From RGIG426 sp045639905 (GTDB lineage Bacteria > Bacillota > Clostridia > Oscillospirales > Acutalibacteraceae): a stretch of DNA of 35,906 nucleotides. The translations under genes were made by a program, and so were the position numbers. The notes under the pieces are model-generated. The model had not been told where the DNA came from. It did not search any database and saw only the letters and a program-made list of their open reading frames with translations. Location of the stretch: assembly GCA_045639905.1 (NCBI GenBank), contig JAZUDZ010000059.1, positions 1 through 35,906 on the forward strand, written 5' to 3'. Below, piece after piece: positions 6,287 to 14,908 of this stretch; position 1 is the first letter of the stretch; the number at the start of each line of letters is the position of its first letter.

Positions 6287-7546
6287 TTACTCCAGAACAA
6301 TCGGTGTCGGCTCGGCTTTCATTTCTTTCCAAGTTCTGTGCTGATGAACAGCCAAACCGTATCCACCCTCCGGATGGTTGTCGCGGAGCGTATCGAACAC
6401 CTTTTCAAACTCGGTGTACATATATTCAGCCGTTTCCTGAGCAAATTCTTCATAATCTTTATTGAAACTGTAATGACCGGTTTCAATGGCGTAGACAATA
6501 CGGGTACCGTTTTTCATGGCGGCATCAAAAGCAACATCACCAATGGCCAGAATGTCTTCCGCCGTATCACGGTAAGCCATCAAGCACATGGAATCCACTT
6601 TTTCCGCAATGATGTTGTAAATACCGGTTGTGTCACCACAAGTTACGGTTTCACCACCATATTCGTTCCATGTACAGTTCAGGTCCGCTTCAACATGAAC
6701 ACCGATATCCTGCAGTTCATGCACATGGCAAATAAAATTGTCAACATAGTTTTGAAGATCGCTGGCTTTCAGGTGACGAATGTCCTGATCCTCATATAAC
6801 TGATGCGGCTCAATATCAAAGTGAATGCGGTTCATATGGTCTTCCGGATACTGTTCCATATAGGCTTTAAAAGCATCTACAATCCATTTATGACCGCTCC
6901 AGCCATTGCAAATTTCAAAGTCATCATAAATGGCGGACACGGCAATCCCATGAGACAGGGCAGCCTGTACAAATTCGTGGGTTTCTCTACGTCCGGAAGA
7001 TTTATTCATGTCATACATACAATAGTAATAAATCTCGGTTGTATGGTTTTTCTCCAAGAAATCAAGATATTCGTCGCGAAGTTTGGTATTATTACCATCA
7101 GCGGTATGCCACCACCAAACGCCCAGAGTACAGTCATCAACACCATCCAGGAATGCCAAATACGGTTTCCCGTCATCGCCATAACGATAGGCAACCTGTT
7201 TCGGGCCCGGAACATCGCTGGTTTCCTGGCTGATTTCGCTCTCTTCAAAGCTTTCTTCGGAGTTCTCCAAAGCAGGCTCCATACCGGCCAAATACTTACG
7301 CAGATACAAAACATCCTTCATATCTGTTTCGCCATCCAGGGTGACATCTCCGGCGTTTTCGTTCGTCAGCGTTGTCATGCCTGCCAAAGCCTTCCGAAGG
7401 GTCAAGACATCCTTCATATCCAGGCTTCCATCTTCGTTAACATCTCCCCATTTCGAGCTTCCGACTGCGGCGATCGAGGAGATAGAGGCGCAAAACACAC
7501 ATACGATCAGCGCCAACACCGCAATAAGAGATACTACTTTTTTCAT
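6287..7546 (-). CDS. Secreted dockerin protein with putative GH18-like TIM barrel (short paralogue)
   Basis: A 419-residue exported protein, first gene of the two-gene unit. It has a signal peptide (1-27), dockerin motifs at about 34-54 and 66-86 in the same positions as its neighbour, a Ser/Glu linker (94-113), then the barrel directly (about 119-405). Conserved with the neighbour are YRYxDxGKP, TLGxWWW, IHFDIE (241-246), LMAYRD (322-327), IETGHYSFN (354-362) and the terminal GxAVHQHRxW. Asp244 and Glu246 would be the catalytic-type residues if it is a GH18-clan enzyme. It lacks the beta-rich middle module of the long paralogue. The ribosome binding site is GAAAGGAAATATAGGGT. Substrate unknown. 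Confidence 0.78.
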   Translation of the reverse strand: MKKVVSLIAVLALIVCVFCASISSIAAVGSSKWGDVNEDGSLDMKDVLTLRKALAGMTTLTNENAGDVTLDGETDMKDVLYLRKYLAGMEPALENSEESFEESEISQETSDVPGPKQVAYRYGDDGKPYLAFLDGVDDCTLGVWWWHTADGNNTKLRDEYLDFLEKNHTTEIYYYCMYDMNKSSGRRETHEFVQAALSHGIAVSAIYDDFEICNGWSGHKWIVDAFKAYMEQYPEDHMNRIHFDIEPHQLYEDQDIRHLKASDLQNYVDNFICHVHELQDIGVHVEADLNCTWNEYGGETVTCGDTTGIYNIIAEKVDSMCLMAYRDTAEDILAIGDVAFDAAMKNGTRIVYAIETGHYSFNKDYEEFAQETAEYMYTEFEKVFDTLRDNHPEGGYGLAVHQHRTWKEMKAEPTPIVLE

Positions 7547-7602
7547 ACCCTATATTTCCTTTCTTTCTTCCGAAAAAGCTTTCATTTCGGATACTCGAAA
7601 GT

Positions 7603-7631
7603 ATTGTATACCAAACACTTGGAAAACTCAA
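7603..7631 (-). promoter_or_regulatory. Promoter of the tandem dockerin-barrel operon
   Basis: On the minus strand TTGAGT (7631-7626), 17 bases, then TACAAT (7608-7603). The 5' untranslated region is about 50 bases. No operator could be recognised. Confidence 0.6.
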
Positions 7632-7675
7632 GGATTTTCAAAGCATCAACCGAGAACACACCCGCAAAACCGGTC

Positions 7676-7704
7676 TTGTACTTTTCTCCAAAATAGGGTA
7701 TGCT
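7676..7704 (+). promoter_or_regulatory. Promoter of the YbjN-like gene
   Basis: TTGTAC (7676-7681), 17 bases, then TATGCT (7699-7704) lie 26 bases before the ATG. The -10 is a moderate match. Confidence 0.5.
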
Positions 7705-7730
7705 TATACGTGGAAAACGGAGGTGATTGT

Positions 7731-8144
7731 ATGCAGGAAATCACTCAATCTTTTTTGAATGAACTGGAAAGTCAGGGACTGAATTACAACGATGTAAAAG
7801 AAACACAAGGACGCGAAATCGTAAATTGCGGAGTTCACGGAAAAATCATGGACTATATGGTCTTATTTATTTTCACCGGAGAGCATGATGTGGAGATTGC
7901 CGCCATGCGTCTTGCCACTTGCCCGGAAAACAAAAAGCCGGCCTTGCTGCCTCTGATAAGCGATTTCAATGCCAAACATCGCTGGTTCAAACTGGTTATT
8001 ATGCCGGATGGGTCTGTCAATTTACGGGCAGATTCCGTTGTTTCCCCGGAAACCTCCGGTGCGATTTGCATCGAATTATTCCTACGGGCAATGCCTATCA
8101 TTGAGAATATACTGCCGGAAATCAATAAGATTATTTGGGCTTAA
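7731..8144 (+). CDS. YbjN-domain-like protein
   Basis: A 137-residue soluble protein with no signal or membrane segment. The order helix, beta strands (GREIVNCGVHGKIMDYMVLFIF), helix (LLPLISDFNAKHRWFKLVI), strand (DGSVNLRADSVV), long C-terminal helix matches the YbjN/type III chaperone-like fold. That fold is thought to act in protein interaction, and its exact role in Firmicutes is unknown. The frame is open far upstream, but the ATG at 7731 has a near-perfect ribosome binding site (CGGAGGTGATT) and a promoter just before it. It is monocistronic and ends in a hairpin. Confidence 0.7.
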   Translation: MQEITQSFLNELESQGLNYNDVKETQGREIVNCGVHGKIMDYMVLFIFTGEHDVEIAAMRLATCPENKKPALLPLISDFNAKHRWFKLVIMPDGSVNLRADSVVSPETSGAICIELFLRAMPIIENILPEINKIIWA

Positions 8145-8155
8145 TTGAGCAGAAA

Positions 8156-8190
8156 CAGAATCCACGAATTTTTTCGTGGATTCTGTCTGT
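8156..8190 (+). terminator. Terminator of the YbjN-like gene
   Basis: A perfect 13-bp stem CAGAATCCACGAA/TTCGTGGATTCTG (8156-8168 with 8173-8185) with a TTTT loop. The following T tract is weak. Confidence 0.7.
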
Positions 8191-8238
8191 TTATGCAAAA
8201 AAGTTTTACTTTTTTACCTACCTTTTAGAGACGCTTTG

Positions 8239-8247
8239 TGCTATACT
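8239..8247 (+). promoter_or_regulatory. Extended -10 promoter of the transketolase genes
   Basis: TGCTATACT is an extended -10 (TG at 8239-8240, TATACT at 8242-8247) with no good -35. The local sequence TTTGTGCTATACT also occurs upstream of plsC (23437-23449). Confidence 0.6.
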
Positions 8248-8288
8248 GTTACAAGAGAAATTACGGATGAAAAAAAGGAGTTTGGAGC

Positions 8289-9134
8289 ATGGATTCATCA
8301 TTAAAAAAACAATTGCTGATTGACGCTGCCAAAATCCGCATGCATGTCATAACGGGAACGTTTCATGCAAAAAGCGGACACCCGGGCGGTTCCCTTTCAA
8401 TTACTGACACCCTCGCCTATTTATACCGTTGCATTATGAAAGTGAATCCGCAAAATCCGGACGATCCGGATCGGGACCGTTTGGTTTTATCCAAGGGTCA
8501 CACCGCTCCGGCCCTTTACGGAACTCTGGCCTTGCACGGATTCTTCCCGGAAGAAGAAATCCCGCGTCTTCGCAAGGTAAATGCCATGCTGCAGGGACAC
8601 CCGGATATGAGAAAAACGCCGGGCGTGGACATGTCCACCGGTTCTCTTGGGCAAGGTGTTTCCGCTGCAAACGGGATGGCTCTTGCGGCCAAACTCGACA
8701 AAAAAGCGTATCGCGTATTTGCCGTTCTCGGAGACGGCGAAATTGAAGAAGGTCAGGTTTGGGAAGCGGCTATGTTTGCCAAAGCCAAAAACCTCGACAA
8801 TCTTTGCTGGATCATCGACAACAACAACCTGCAAATTGACGGTACCCTTGAAGAAGTCAACTCCCCCTATCCGATTCCCGAAAAATTAGAGGCTTTCGGT
8901 TTCCGTGTTTTTGAAGCAGACGGCCATGATTTTGATTCTTTGGAAGCAACTTTCAAACAAGTTCTCGCCAGCAACGGAACCCCCTGCGCTGTCATCTTGA
9001 AAACCGTAAAAGGTAAAGGCGTTTCCTTTATGGAAAACCAGGTTGGCTGGCACGGGAAAGCCACCAATGCAGAAGAATATGAAATTGCTATGGCGGAGCT
9101 TCGTGCAACGCTCAAAGCATGTGAGGAGGCGTAA
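8289..9134 (+). CDS. Transketolase, N-terminal (TPP-binding) subunit
   Basis: A 281-residue first half of a split transketolase, moving two-carbon units between sugar phosphates in the non-oxidative pentose phosphate pathway. It shows HAKSGHPGGSLS near the N-terminus, DRLVLSKGHTAPALY, and the thiamine diphosphate motif GDGEIEEGQVWEAAMFA followed by NNNLQIDG (GDG-N-N). The start ATG follows AAAAAGGAG at normal spacing. The second subunit begins 3 bases after the stop, so both are made from one message and should assemble as a complex. Confidence 0.93.
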   Translation: MDSSLKKQLLIDAAKIRMHVITGTFHAKSGHPGGSLSITDTLAYLYRCIMKVNPQNPDDPDRDRLVLSKGHTAPALYGTLALHGFFPEEEIPRLRKVNAMLQGHPDMRKTPGVDMSTGSLGQGVSAANGMALAAKLDKKAYRVFAVLGDGEIEEGQVWEAAMFAKAKNLDNLCWIIDNNNLQIDGTLEEVNSPYPIPEKLEAFGFRVFEADGHDFDSLEATFKQVLASNGTPCAVILKTVKGKGVSFMENQVGWHGKATNAEEYEIAMAELRATLKACEEA

Positions 9135-9137
9135 CCC

Positions 9138-10082
9138 ATGGCTGACATGATTAAGAAAGCAACCCGCGAAGGCTATGGTGATGCCTTGGTAGAACTGGGA
9201 AAAGAACACGAAGACCTTTTGGTTATGGATGCCGACTTAGCCGGCGCTACCAGAACCGGAACCTTTAAAAAAGCATTTCCGGAGCGTTTCTTCAATGCCG
9301 GAATTGCAGAAGCCAATATGGTCGGCGTGGCCGCCGGTTTGGCCTCTTGCGGAAAAACCGTTTTTGCGTCCTCCTTTGCCATGTTTGCAACCGGACGCGC
9401 TTATGAACAGATTCGCAACTCCGTTGCCTATCCGCAATTGAATGTCAAAATCGCCGCTTCTCACGGTGGTATTTCCGTCGGTGAAGACGGCGCCACCCAT
9501 CAGTGCATCGAGGATCTGGCCCTTATGCGTTCCATCCCGAACATGGTTGTACTGAACCCGGCAGATTACTACGAAGCCAAACAGGCAACCAAAGCAGCCT
9601 ATGAATGGGACGGTCCGGTATTCCTTCGCTTCGGTCGTTTGGCCGTTCCGGTCATTTTTGAGGAAAACACACCTTTTGAAATCGGAAAAGGTGTTGTTCT
9701 TCGCGAAGGAACCGATGTCACCGTTATTGCCACCGGTCTTATGGTAAACGAAGCTCTCAAGGCCTATGATATGCTCAAAGCCGACGGCATTTCCGCCCGC
9801 ATCATTAACATGGCCACCATTAAGCCGATTGATAAAGAGATTATTATCAAGGCAGCCGAAGAAACCGGCGCCATTGTCACCGCCGAAGAACACAGTATTT
9901 TAAACGCCCTCGGCAGTGCCGTTTGTGAGGTCGTGGCAGAAAACAAACCCTGCCCGGTGGTTCGTCTCGGCGTCGAAGACGTTTTCGGTACCAGTGGCCC
10001 GGCTTTGGAACTTTTGGAAGTTTACGGATTGACAGCAGAGCAAATTGTTGTCAAAGCGAAAGAAGCTATTGCAAGAAAATAA
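9138..10082 (+). CDS. Transketolase, C-terminal subunit
   Basis: A 314-residue partner of the preceding protein. It carries the pyrimidine-binding domain of transketolases (VMDADLAGATRTGTFKKAFPERFFNAGIAEANMVGVAAGLA, with the catalytic-type Glu in GIAEAN) and then the C-terminal transketolase domain (GTDVTVIATGLMVNEAL; ISARIINMATIKPID). The length equals the second half of full-length enzymes. Its ribosome binding site GAGGAGG lies inside the last codons of the upstream gene, which suggests translational coupling. Confidence 0.93.
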   Translation: MADMIKKATREGYGDALVELGKEHEDLLVMDADLAGATRTGTFKKAFPERFFNAGIAEANMVGVAAGLASCGKTVFASSFAMFATGRAYEQIRNSVAYPQLNVKIAASHGGISVGEDGATHQCIEDLALMRSIPNMVVLNPADYYEAKQATKAAYEWDGPVFLRFGRLAVPVIFEENTPFEIGKGVVLREGTDVTVIATGLMVNEALKAYDMLKADGISARIINMATIKPIDKEIIIKAAEETGAIVTAEEHSILNALGSAVCEVVAENKPCPVVRLGVEDVFGTSGPALELLEVYGLTAEQIVVKAKEAIARK

Positions 10083-10088
10083 TCAACC

Positions 10089-10119
10089 AAAAGCGGCGAA
10101 TTCAATTCGTCGCTTTTTC
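10089..10119 (+). terminator. Terminator of the transketolase genes
   Basis: A 14-bp stem (10089-10102 with 10104-10117) with one G-U pair and a very tight loop, followed by a few T. Part of the signal may allow read-through into the crcB gene 20 bases on. Confidence 0.65.
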
Positions 10120-10138
10120 ACTAGCAAGGAGGCTACTT

Positions 10139-10516
10139 ATGAAAACCATTCTTTGGGTTGGGCTCGGAGGCGCTCTCGGATCTATCCTGCGCTATCTCAT
10201 CGGACTCATCCCCTTTCAGCAAAATGCCGTTTTTCCATATAAAACACTTGCCATCAACGTGCTTGGATGCTTTCTAATAGGAATCCTTGCCTGCTTGGCG
10301 CTGGGTCTCAGTTCCATCGACCCGGATTACTTGTTGTTTTTAAAAGTTGGGTTTTGCGGTGGTTTTACCACTTTTTCCACCTTTGCGCTGGAAACTACCG
10401 ACTTATTTGCCACCGGAAAATGGATGGTTGCCGTTTTGTATTGTCTTCTGAGTTTCTTTCTTTGCATCGCTGCTGTATATGGTGGCGAGCAGATTGGGAA
10501 CCATCTTATTCCGTAA
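10139..10516 (+). CDS. crcB: CrcB/Fluc fluoride channel
   Basis: A 125-residue, four-helix membrane protein that exports fluoride as a dual-topology dimer. Family motifs are GGALGSILRYLIG (9-21), NVLGCFLIG and the central break region GFCGGFTTFSTFALE, with the conserved Phe/Thr track of the fluoride pore. The ATG follows AAGGAGGCTACTT. Only one copy is present, so a homodimer is expected. There is no room for a fluoride riboswitch (57 bases upstream, already occupied by a terminator), and none is seen. Confidence 0.93.
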   Translation: MKTILWVGLGGALGSILRYLIGLIPFQQNAVFPYKTLAINVLGCFLIGILACLALGLSSIDPDYLLFLKVGFCGGFTTFSTFALETTDLFATGKWMVAVLYCLLSFFLCIAAVYGGEQIGNHLIP

Positions 10517-10531
10517 TCCTATCTATATGTC

Positions 10532-10563
10532 AAAAGGCTCTCGCTGGTTGCGAGAGCCTTTTT
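10532..10563 (+). terminator. Terminator of crcB
   Basis: A perfect 13-bp stem AAAAGGCTCTCGC/GCGAGAGCCTTTT (10532-10544 with 10550-10562), a 5-base loop and a run of T. Confidence 0.88.
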
Positions 10564-10576
10564 CAATCCTCCTTTC

Positions 10577-10605
10577 TTGAAAATTCGGGACGTTTGTAAT
10601 ATAAT
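10577..10605 (+). promoter_or_regulatory. Promoter of the recJ-rel-dtd-hemZ operon
   Basis: TTGAAA (10577-10582), exactly 17 bases, then a perfect TATAAT (10600-10605). No other convincing promoter was seen before the terminator at 17902, so it may drive all six genes. Confidence 0.75.
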
Positions 10606-10641
10606 AAGGAGTAATTACATTAAGGGTAGGATATTGAAGAA

Positions 10642-12681
10642 ATGGCTATGAAAAAATGGAGCCTCTCCGTCGTAGACAAGAACAGGTCTTCGGCCTTGGC
10701 AGAGGAATGCGGGATTGAGCCCTTTTTGGCGCTCCTTCTCGTTGAGCGGGGAATTGACACCCCCGAAAAGGTACAAGATTTTTTGTACACAACCGAACTC
10801 GTTGATGACCCCTTCTCTTTTGCCGATATGGATATGGCTGTCACACGCATCGGAGAAGCCATCAACAGCAATGAAAAAATATGTATTTTCGGCGACTATG
10901 ATGCCGACGGGATTACGGCTACGGTTCTCCTTTACTCCTATTTAAAGGAGAAGGGTGCTAATGTCCAATACCGTCTTCCTTACCGTGAAGGAGAAGGCTA
11001 TGGCCTTCACGAAAGTACGATTCACGAACTGGCCGAAAACGAAGTATCTCTTTTGATTACCGTCGACAATGGCATTGCAGCCATTGAGGAAGTGGAGCTA
11101 GCAAAACAGTTTCATATGGATGTGGTGGTAACCGATCACCATCTTCCACAAGACAAGTTGCCGGATGCCGTCGCCGTTGTCAACCCGCATCGTCCGGATT
11201 GTGAAAGCGAATTCAAAGGCTATGCCGGCGTTGGAGTAGCCTTCAAACTAGTTTGTGCCCTGGAGGGAGATTCTGAGTTTCCACTGGAAAATTATGCCGA
11301 CTTAGTGGCCCTTGGAACGCTGGCCGATATCATGCCGCTTTCCGGTGAAAACCGTGTTTTGGTACGTCAGGGGTTGTCCCTGATTAATATGGAAAAACGT
11401 CCCGGGCTGGCCGCACTGGCCCATATTGCCGGTGCCGGCGGAAAGGAACAAACCTCTTCCTCCGCCGTATTCACCCTGGCACCGCGAATCAATGCTGCCG
11501 GACGAATGGGTGACCCACAAAAAGCTGCCGAACTGCTTCTGGCGACCGATGCTGCAGAAGCGGAACGACTGGCAGAAGAAATTCAGCAATACAATCAAAA
11601 AAGACAGGAAACGGAATCCGTCATTCTCAAAGACGTTCAAAGTCGTATTGAATCCCACCCCGAATGGCTTCATGACCGCGTTTTGGTTATTGACGGTAAA
11701 GACTGGTTCAGCGGCGTTGTTGGCATCTTGGCCGCACGCGTGCTTGAAAAGTACGGCAAACCGTGCATTCTTTTGTCGGAACTTCCGGACAAAGTGAAAG
11801 GCTCCGGAAGAAGTATAAAAGGATTCCCCCTGTTTGATGCCATCGCTTCCTGCTCCGACATCTTAAACTCTTACGGAGGACATGAACTGGCCGCCGGTGT
11901 CAGTTTAGATAAAGAGCATGTGGAAGAGTTCCGTACCCGCGTCAACCAATGGGCTGAAACCCATTTTCCGGAGATGCCCGACCCGGAACTGCATATTGCC
12001 TGCAAAATATCTCCCGCTGCCGTGTCTATGGATATTCTAAAACAAATACGTTTTTTGGATCCCTGTGGCTCCGGGAATCCGCTTCCGGTTTTTCAAATTA
12101 AAGATATGGTCATCCGCAATGTGCTCCCGGTTAAAAACGGACAGCATGTGCGTGTTACCCTTTCCAGAGATAAATACGAACTAACCGCCATGTGGTTCCA
12201 TATGACGGAAAAAGAATTCCCCTTCGCCATTAACGACACCGTCAGCGTTGCCGTTACACTGGATCGAAATGACTACCGCGGAATTGTATCCGTTTCAGTC
12301 ATTATAAAAGATATGATTTCCAGCGAAGAGGACCGAAACACCTGGCTGCAATCTCTTCATGATTATGATTCCATTTGCCGCCATGTTATCCCGCAAAACA
12401 AAAAAGATTTGCTTCCGTCTCGAGACACTATGGCTAAAGTCTACACATTCTTACGTAAAAACGGAGGATTTGAAGGGCGTATAGACGGCTTACAACGAAA
12501 GCTGCCCAAGGACTTATCAATTGCTCCGCTTCCGCTTTTAGTCGGACTGCATATTATGAATGAAGCCGGTGTTCTTACCGTGAAAAACCGGGGAAGTCTT
12601 ACGGAAATAACCGTCCCGACTGTCACGGAAAAATCTGACTTAACCGCCACAACCATGTGGCAGGAACTTGCCTATATGTAA
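10642..12681 (+). CDS. recJ: Single-stranded-DNA-specific exonuclease RecJ
   Basis: A 679-residue 5'-3' single-strand exonuclease for recombination and mismatch/base-excision repair. DHH phosphoesterase motifs are FGDYDADGITAT (DYDADG at 85-90), LITVDNGIAA, VVTDHHLP (DHH at 165-167) and NPHR. The DHHA1 domain follows, with GSGRSIKGF and GGHELAAGV, then an OB-fold region. It is about 100 residues longer than Gram-negative RecJ; the extra C-terminal part (about 575-679) is common in Firmicutes. The start at 10642 has a weak ribosome binding site (GTAGGAT); the Met two codons later is an alternative. Confidence 0.95.
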   Translation: MAMKKWSLSVVDKNRSSALAEECGIEPFLALLLVERGIDTPEKVQDFLYTTELVDDPFSFADMDMAVTRIGEAINSNEKICIFGDYDADGITATVLLYSYLKEKGANVQYRLPYREGEGYGLHESTIHELAENEVSLLITVDNGIAAIEEVELAKQFHMDVVVTDHHLPQDKLPDAVAVVNPHRPDCESEFKGYAGVGVAFKLVCALEGDSEFPLENYADLVALGTLADIMPLSGENRVLVRQGLSLINMEKRPGLAALAHIAGAGGKEQTSSSAVFTLAPRINAAGRMGDPQKAAELLLATDAAEAERLAEEIQQYNQKRQETESVILKDVQSRIESHPEWLHDRVLVIDGKDWFSGVVGILAARVLEKYGKPCILLSELPDKVKGSGRSIKGFPLFDAIASCSDILNSYGGHELAAGVSLDKEHVEEFRTRVNQWAETHFPEMPDPELHIACKISPAAVSMDILKQIRFLDPCGSGNPLPVFQIKDMVIRNVLPVKNGQHVRVTLSRDKYELTAMWFHMTEKEFPFAINDTVSVAVTLDRNDYRGIVSVSVIIKDMISSEEDRNTWLQSLHDYDSICRHVIPQNKKDLLPSRDTMAKVYTFLRKNGGFEGRIDGLQRKLPKDLSIAPLPLLVGLHIMNEAGVLTVKNRGSLTEITVPTVTEKSDLTATTMWQELAYM

Positions 12682-12704
12682 TTTACTGAAAGGAGGGACT
12701 TTTT

Positions 12705-14891
12705 GTGATTACAAAAGAAGAAGTCATTCAACAACTCAATACAAGCATTGAAGAAAGCGGTCACGAATACGATCTCTCCGCCATTAATCATGCCGTGATG
12801 TTTGCCATTTTATGGCACGACGGACAGTTCCGTTCCTCCGGCGAAGAATTTGTTTGTCACCCGCTCGAAGTTGCCCGTATTTTGGTTAATCTGGGAATGG
12901 ATAACGAATCCATCATTGCGGCCATTTTGCACGATACCGTAGAAGATACCGTTGCAACATTAAACGATATTCGGCGGGAATTCGGCACCGGCGTTGCAGA
13001 ACTGGTTGATGGTGTTACAAAAATCGAAAAGATTGCTTTTGAGTCATGGGAAGAAGCACAGGCGGAAAATATTCGTAAAATTTTATTTGCCCTTTCCAAG
13101 GATGCCCGCGTTATTATTATCAAACTTGCCGACCGTGTTCATAATATGAGAACTATCGACGGTCTGCCCGAAAAAAAGCGTCTGATAAAAGCCAGAGAGA
13201 CCATGGATGTTTATGCCCCGATTGCCCATCGTTTGGGAATGGAAAATATCAAGGACGAGCTAGAAGATTTGTCACTCCGAACGCTGGACCCCATCGCCTA
13301 TAAGGAAATTGAAGACTACATTGAGTCCCGTGCCGGAGAGCGCAAGAGCTTTCTCGATCGAATTCAGGATAAAATTCGGGATAAACTGGTAGAATACGGC
13401 ATTGAAAACCCGACCGTCACCGGACGACTGAAGAGCATCGCCAGCACCTACCGCAAGACTTTTATTCAAGGGCGTGAGCTGGAAGAAATCTATGACGTTT
13501 TCGCCGTTCGAATTATCGTAAAAGAAGTCACCGACTGCTATAACGCACTCGGTGTGGTTCACGATTTATTCCGTCCGATTCCAGGACGTTTCAAGGACTA
13601 TATTTCCACACCGAAGGCCAATATGTACCAATCTCTTCATACCACCGTCATCGGACAGGAAAGCGTCCCCTTCGAAATACAAATCCGCACGCAGGAAATG
13701 CACTATACTGCCGAATACGGTATCGCAGCTCACTGGAAATATAAGGCCGGCATTGCCGGAGAGGACAGCCTGGATGAACGACTGAACTGGGTTCGCCACT
13801 TCGTCGAGATTCAGCAGGAAGGTACCGGTGATGCAGAAGAGTTTGTCCAAAACATTAAAACCGACCTGTCTCCTGATGAAGTCATTGCTTTCACCCCCAA
13901 GGGCGATACCATTTCCCTGCCAAACGGCAGTACTGTCATTGACTTTGCCTACGCCATCCACTCTGCCGTCGGCAACCGTATGGTCGGAGCCAAGGTCGAC
14001 AACCGTATTGTCCCGCTTGATTACCAAGTACAATCCGGTCAGATCGTGGAAATTCTAACCACTAACTCTCCGGACCACGGCCCGAGCCGAGACTGGTTGA
14101 ATGTTGTCAAAACCGGCGAAGCAAGAACCAAGATTCGCTCCTGGTTCAAGAAAGAACGCCGCGAGGAAAACATTACACAGGGAAAAGCAGAACTGGAACG
14201 TGAGATATCGCGCAATTTGATACATCTTCCCGAACAGAAAATTCAGGAGCTTTTGGAAAATGAAGCCAAACGGCTTCACTTTTCCGGTTTGGATGATTTC
14301 TATGCAGCCATCGGTTACGGCGGTTTGCAGATATCTCGTTTGATTCCGCATCTCAAAGATGCCTATGTTCGCATCCTCGAAGAAAACAACGACTTGGTAG
14401 AACCGGAAAAACTCCTGATCAAATCCGAAGACGATTCTCGCAGCCACGGTGGTGTTATCGTTGATGACATTCGAAACTGTGCCGTAAAGTTTGCTAAGTG
14501 CTGCAATCCTTTACCGGGCGATCAGATTATTGGGTTTATCACGAAAATGGGAACGGTCTCGGTTCACAATCGAAACTGCAACAATGTCCCGAAGGACATT
14601 CAAAAAGCGCCCGAGCCGACTCGCTGGGTTTCCTGTCACTGGGAAAACTCGCAGCGCGCGACCTTTAATGCTGCCCTGTATATTCGTGCAACCGACCGTC
14701 AAAATCTCTTGGCAGACATTTTGGGACAACTTTCCAATATGCACCTCGAAATCAAAGCCCTTTCCGCACGAAATCCCGACATCGGAGATGTTGTTATTGA
14801 CCTGACCATCGCCGTAAACAGCGTAGAGCATTTAAAACAGGTAATTACCAAACTTCGTTCAATTCCCAGCATCACGGATGTTCAGCGCTAA
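12705..14891 (+). CDS. relA: Bifunctional (p)ppGpp synthetase/hydrolase (Rel)
   Basis: A 728-residue stringent response enzyme. The N-terminal HD hydrolase has HPLEVARI, HDTVEDT and KLADRVHNMRT, so the hydrolase site looks intact. The synthetase domain has RFKDYISTPKANMYQSLHTTVIG and an intact EIQIRTQEMH. Then come TGS (AFTPKGDTISLPNGSTVIDFAYAIHSAVG), a conserved Cys region (CAVKFAKCCNPLPGDQIIGFI) and a C-terminal ACT domain. All the usual parts of Rsh proteins are present at the usual length. The start is GTG behind AAGGAGGGA. It is 23 bases after recJ and 17 bases before dtd. Confidence 0.96.
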   Translation: MITKEEVIQQLNTSIEESGHEYDLSAINHAVMFAILWHDGQFRSSGEEFVCHPLEVARILVNLGMDNESIIAAILHDTVEDTVATLNDIRREFGTGVAELVDGVTKIEKIAFESWEEAQAENIRKILFALSKDARVIIIKLADRVHNMRTIDGLPEKKRLIKARETMDVYAPIAHRLGMENIKDELEDLSLRTLDPIAYKEIEDYIESRAGERKSFLDRIQDKIRDKLVEYGIENPTVTGRLKSIASTYRKTFIQGRELEEIYDVFAVRIIVKEVTDCYNALGVVHDLFRPIPGRFKDYISTPKANMYQSLHTTVIGQESVPFEIQIRTQEMHYTAEYGIAAHWKYKAGIAGEDSLDERLNWVRHFVEIQQEGTGDAEEFVQNIKTDLSPDEVIAFTPKGDTISLPNGSTVIDFAYAIHSAVGNRMVGAKVDNRIVPLDYQVQSGQIVEILTTNSPDHGPSRDWLNVVKTGEARTKIRSWFKKERREENITQGKAELEREISRNLIHLPEQKIQELLENEAKRLHFSGLDDFYAAIGYGGLQISRLIPHLKDAYVRILEENNDLVEPEKLLIKSEDDSRSHGGVIVDDIRNCAVKFAKCCNPLPGDQIIGFITKMGTVSVHNRNCNNVPKDIQKAPEPTRWVSCHWENSQRATFNAALYIRATDRQNLLADILGQLSNMHLEIKALSARNPDIGDVVIDLTIAVNSVEHLKQVITKLRSIPSITDVQR

Positions 14892-14908
14892 GCAAAAGGA
14901 GTACTGTT

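Noticed and set aside
6023..7696. Long plus-strand open frames of 258 and 297 codons
   Set aside because: They lie opposite the two dockerin-barrel genes. The minus-strand frames have signal peptides, dockerins and ribosome binding sites; the plus-strand ones are by-products of codon bias.
7341..7730. N-terminal extension of the YbjN-like protein
   Set aside because: The frame is open to 7341, but it overlaps the start of the dockerin gene and its promoter. The ATG at 7731 has an excellent ribosome binding site.
10083..10138. Fluoride riboswitch before crcB
   Set aside because: Only 57 bases separate the genes and they are taken up by a terminator and a ribosome binding site. The crcB riboswitch core is not present.
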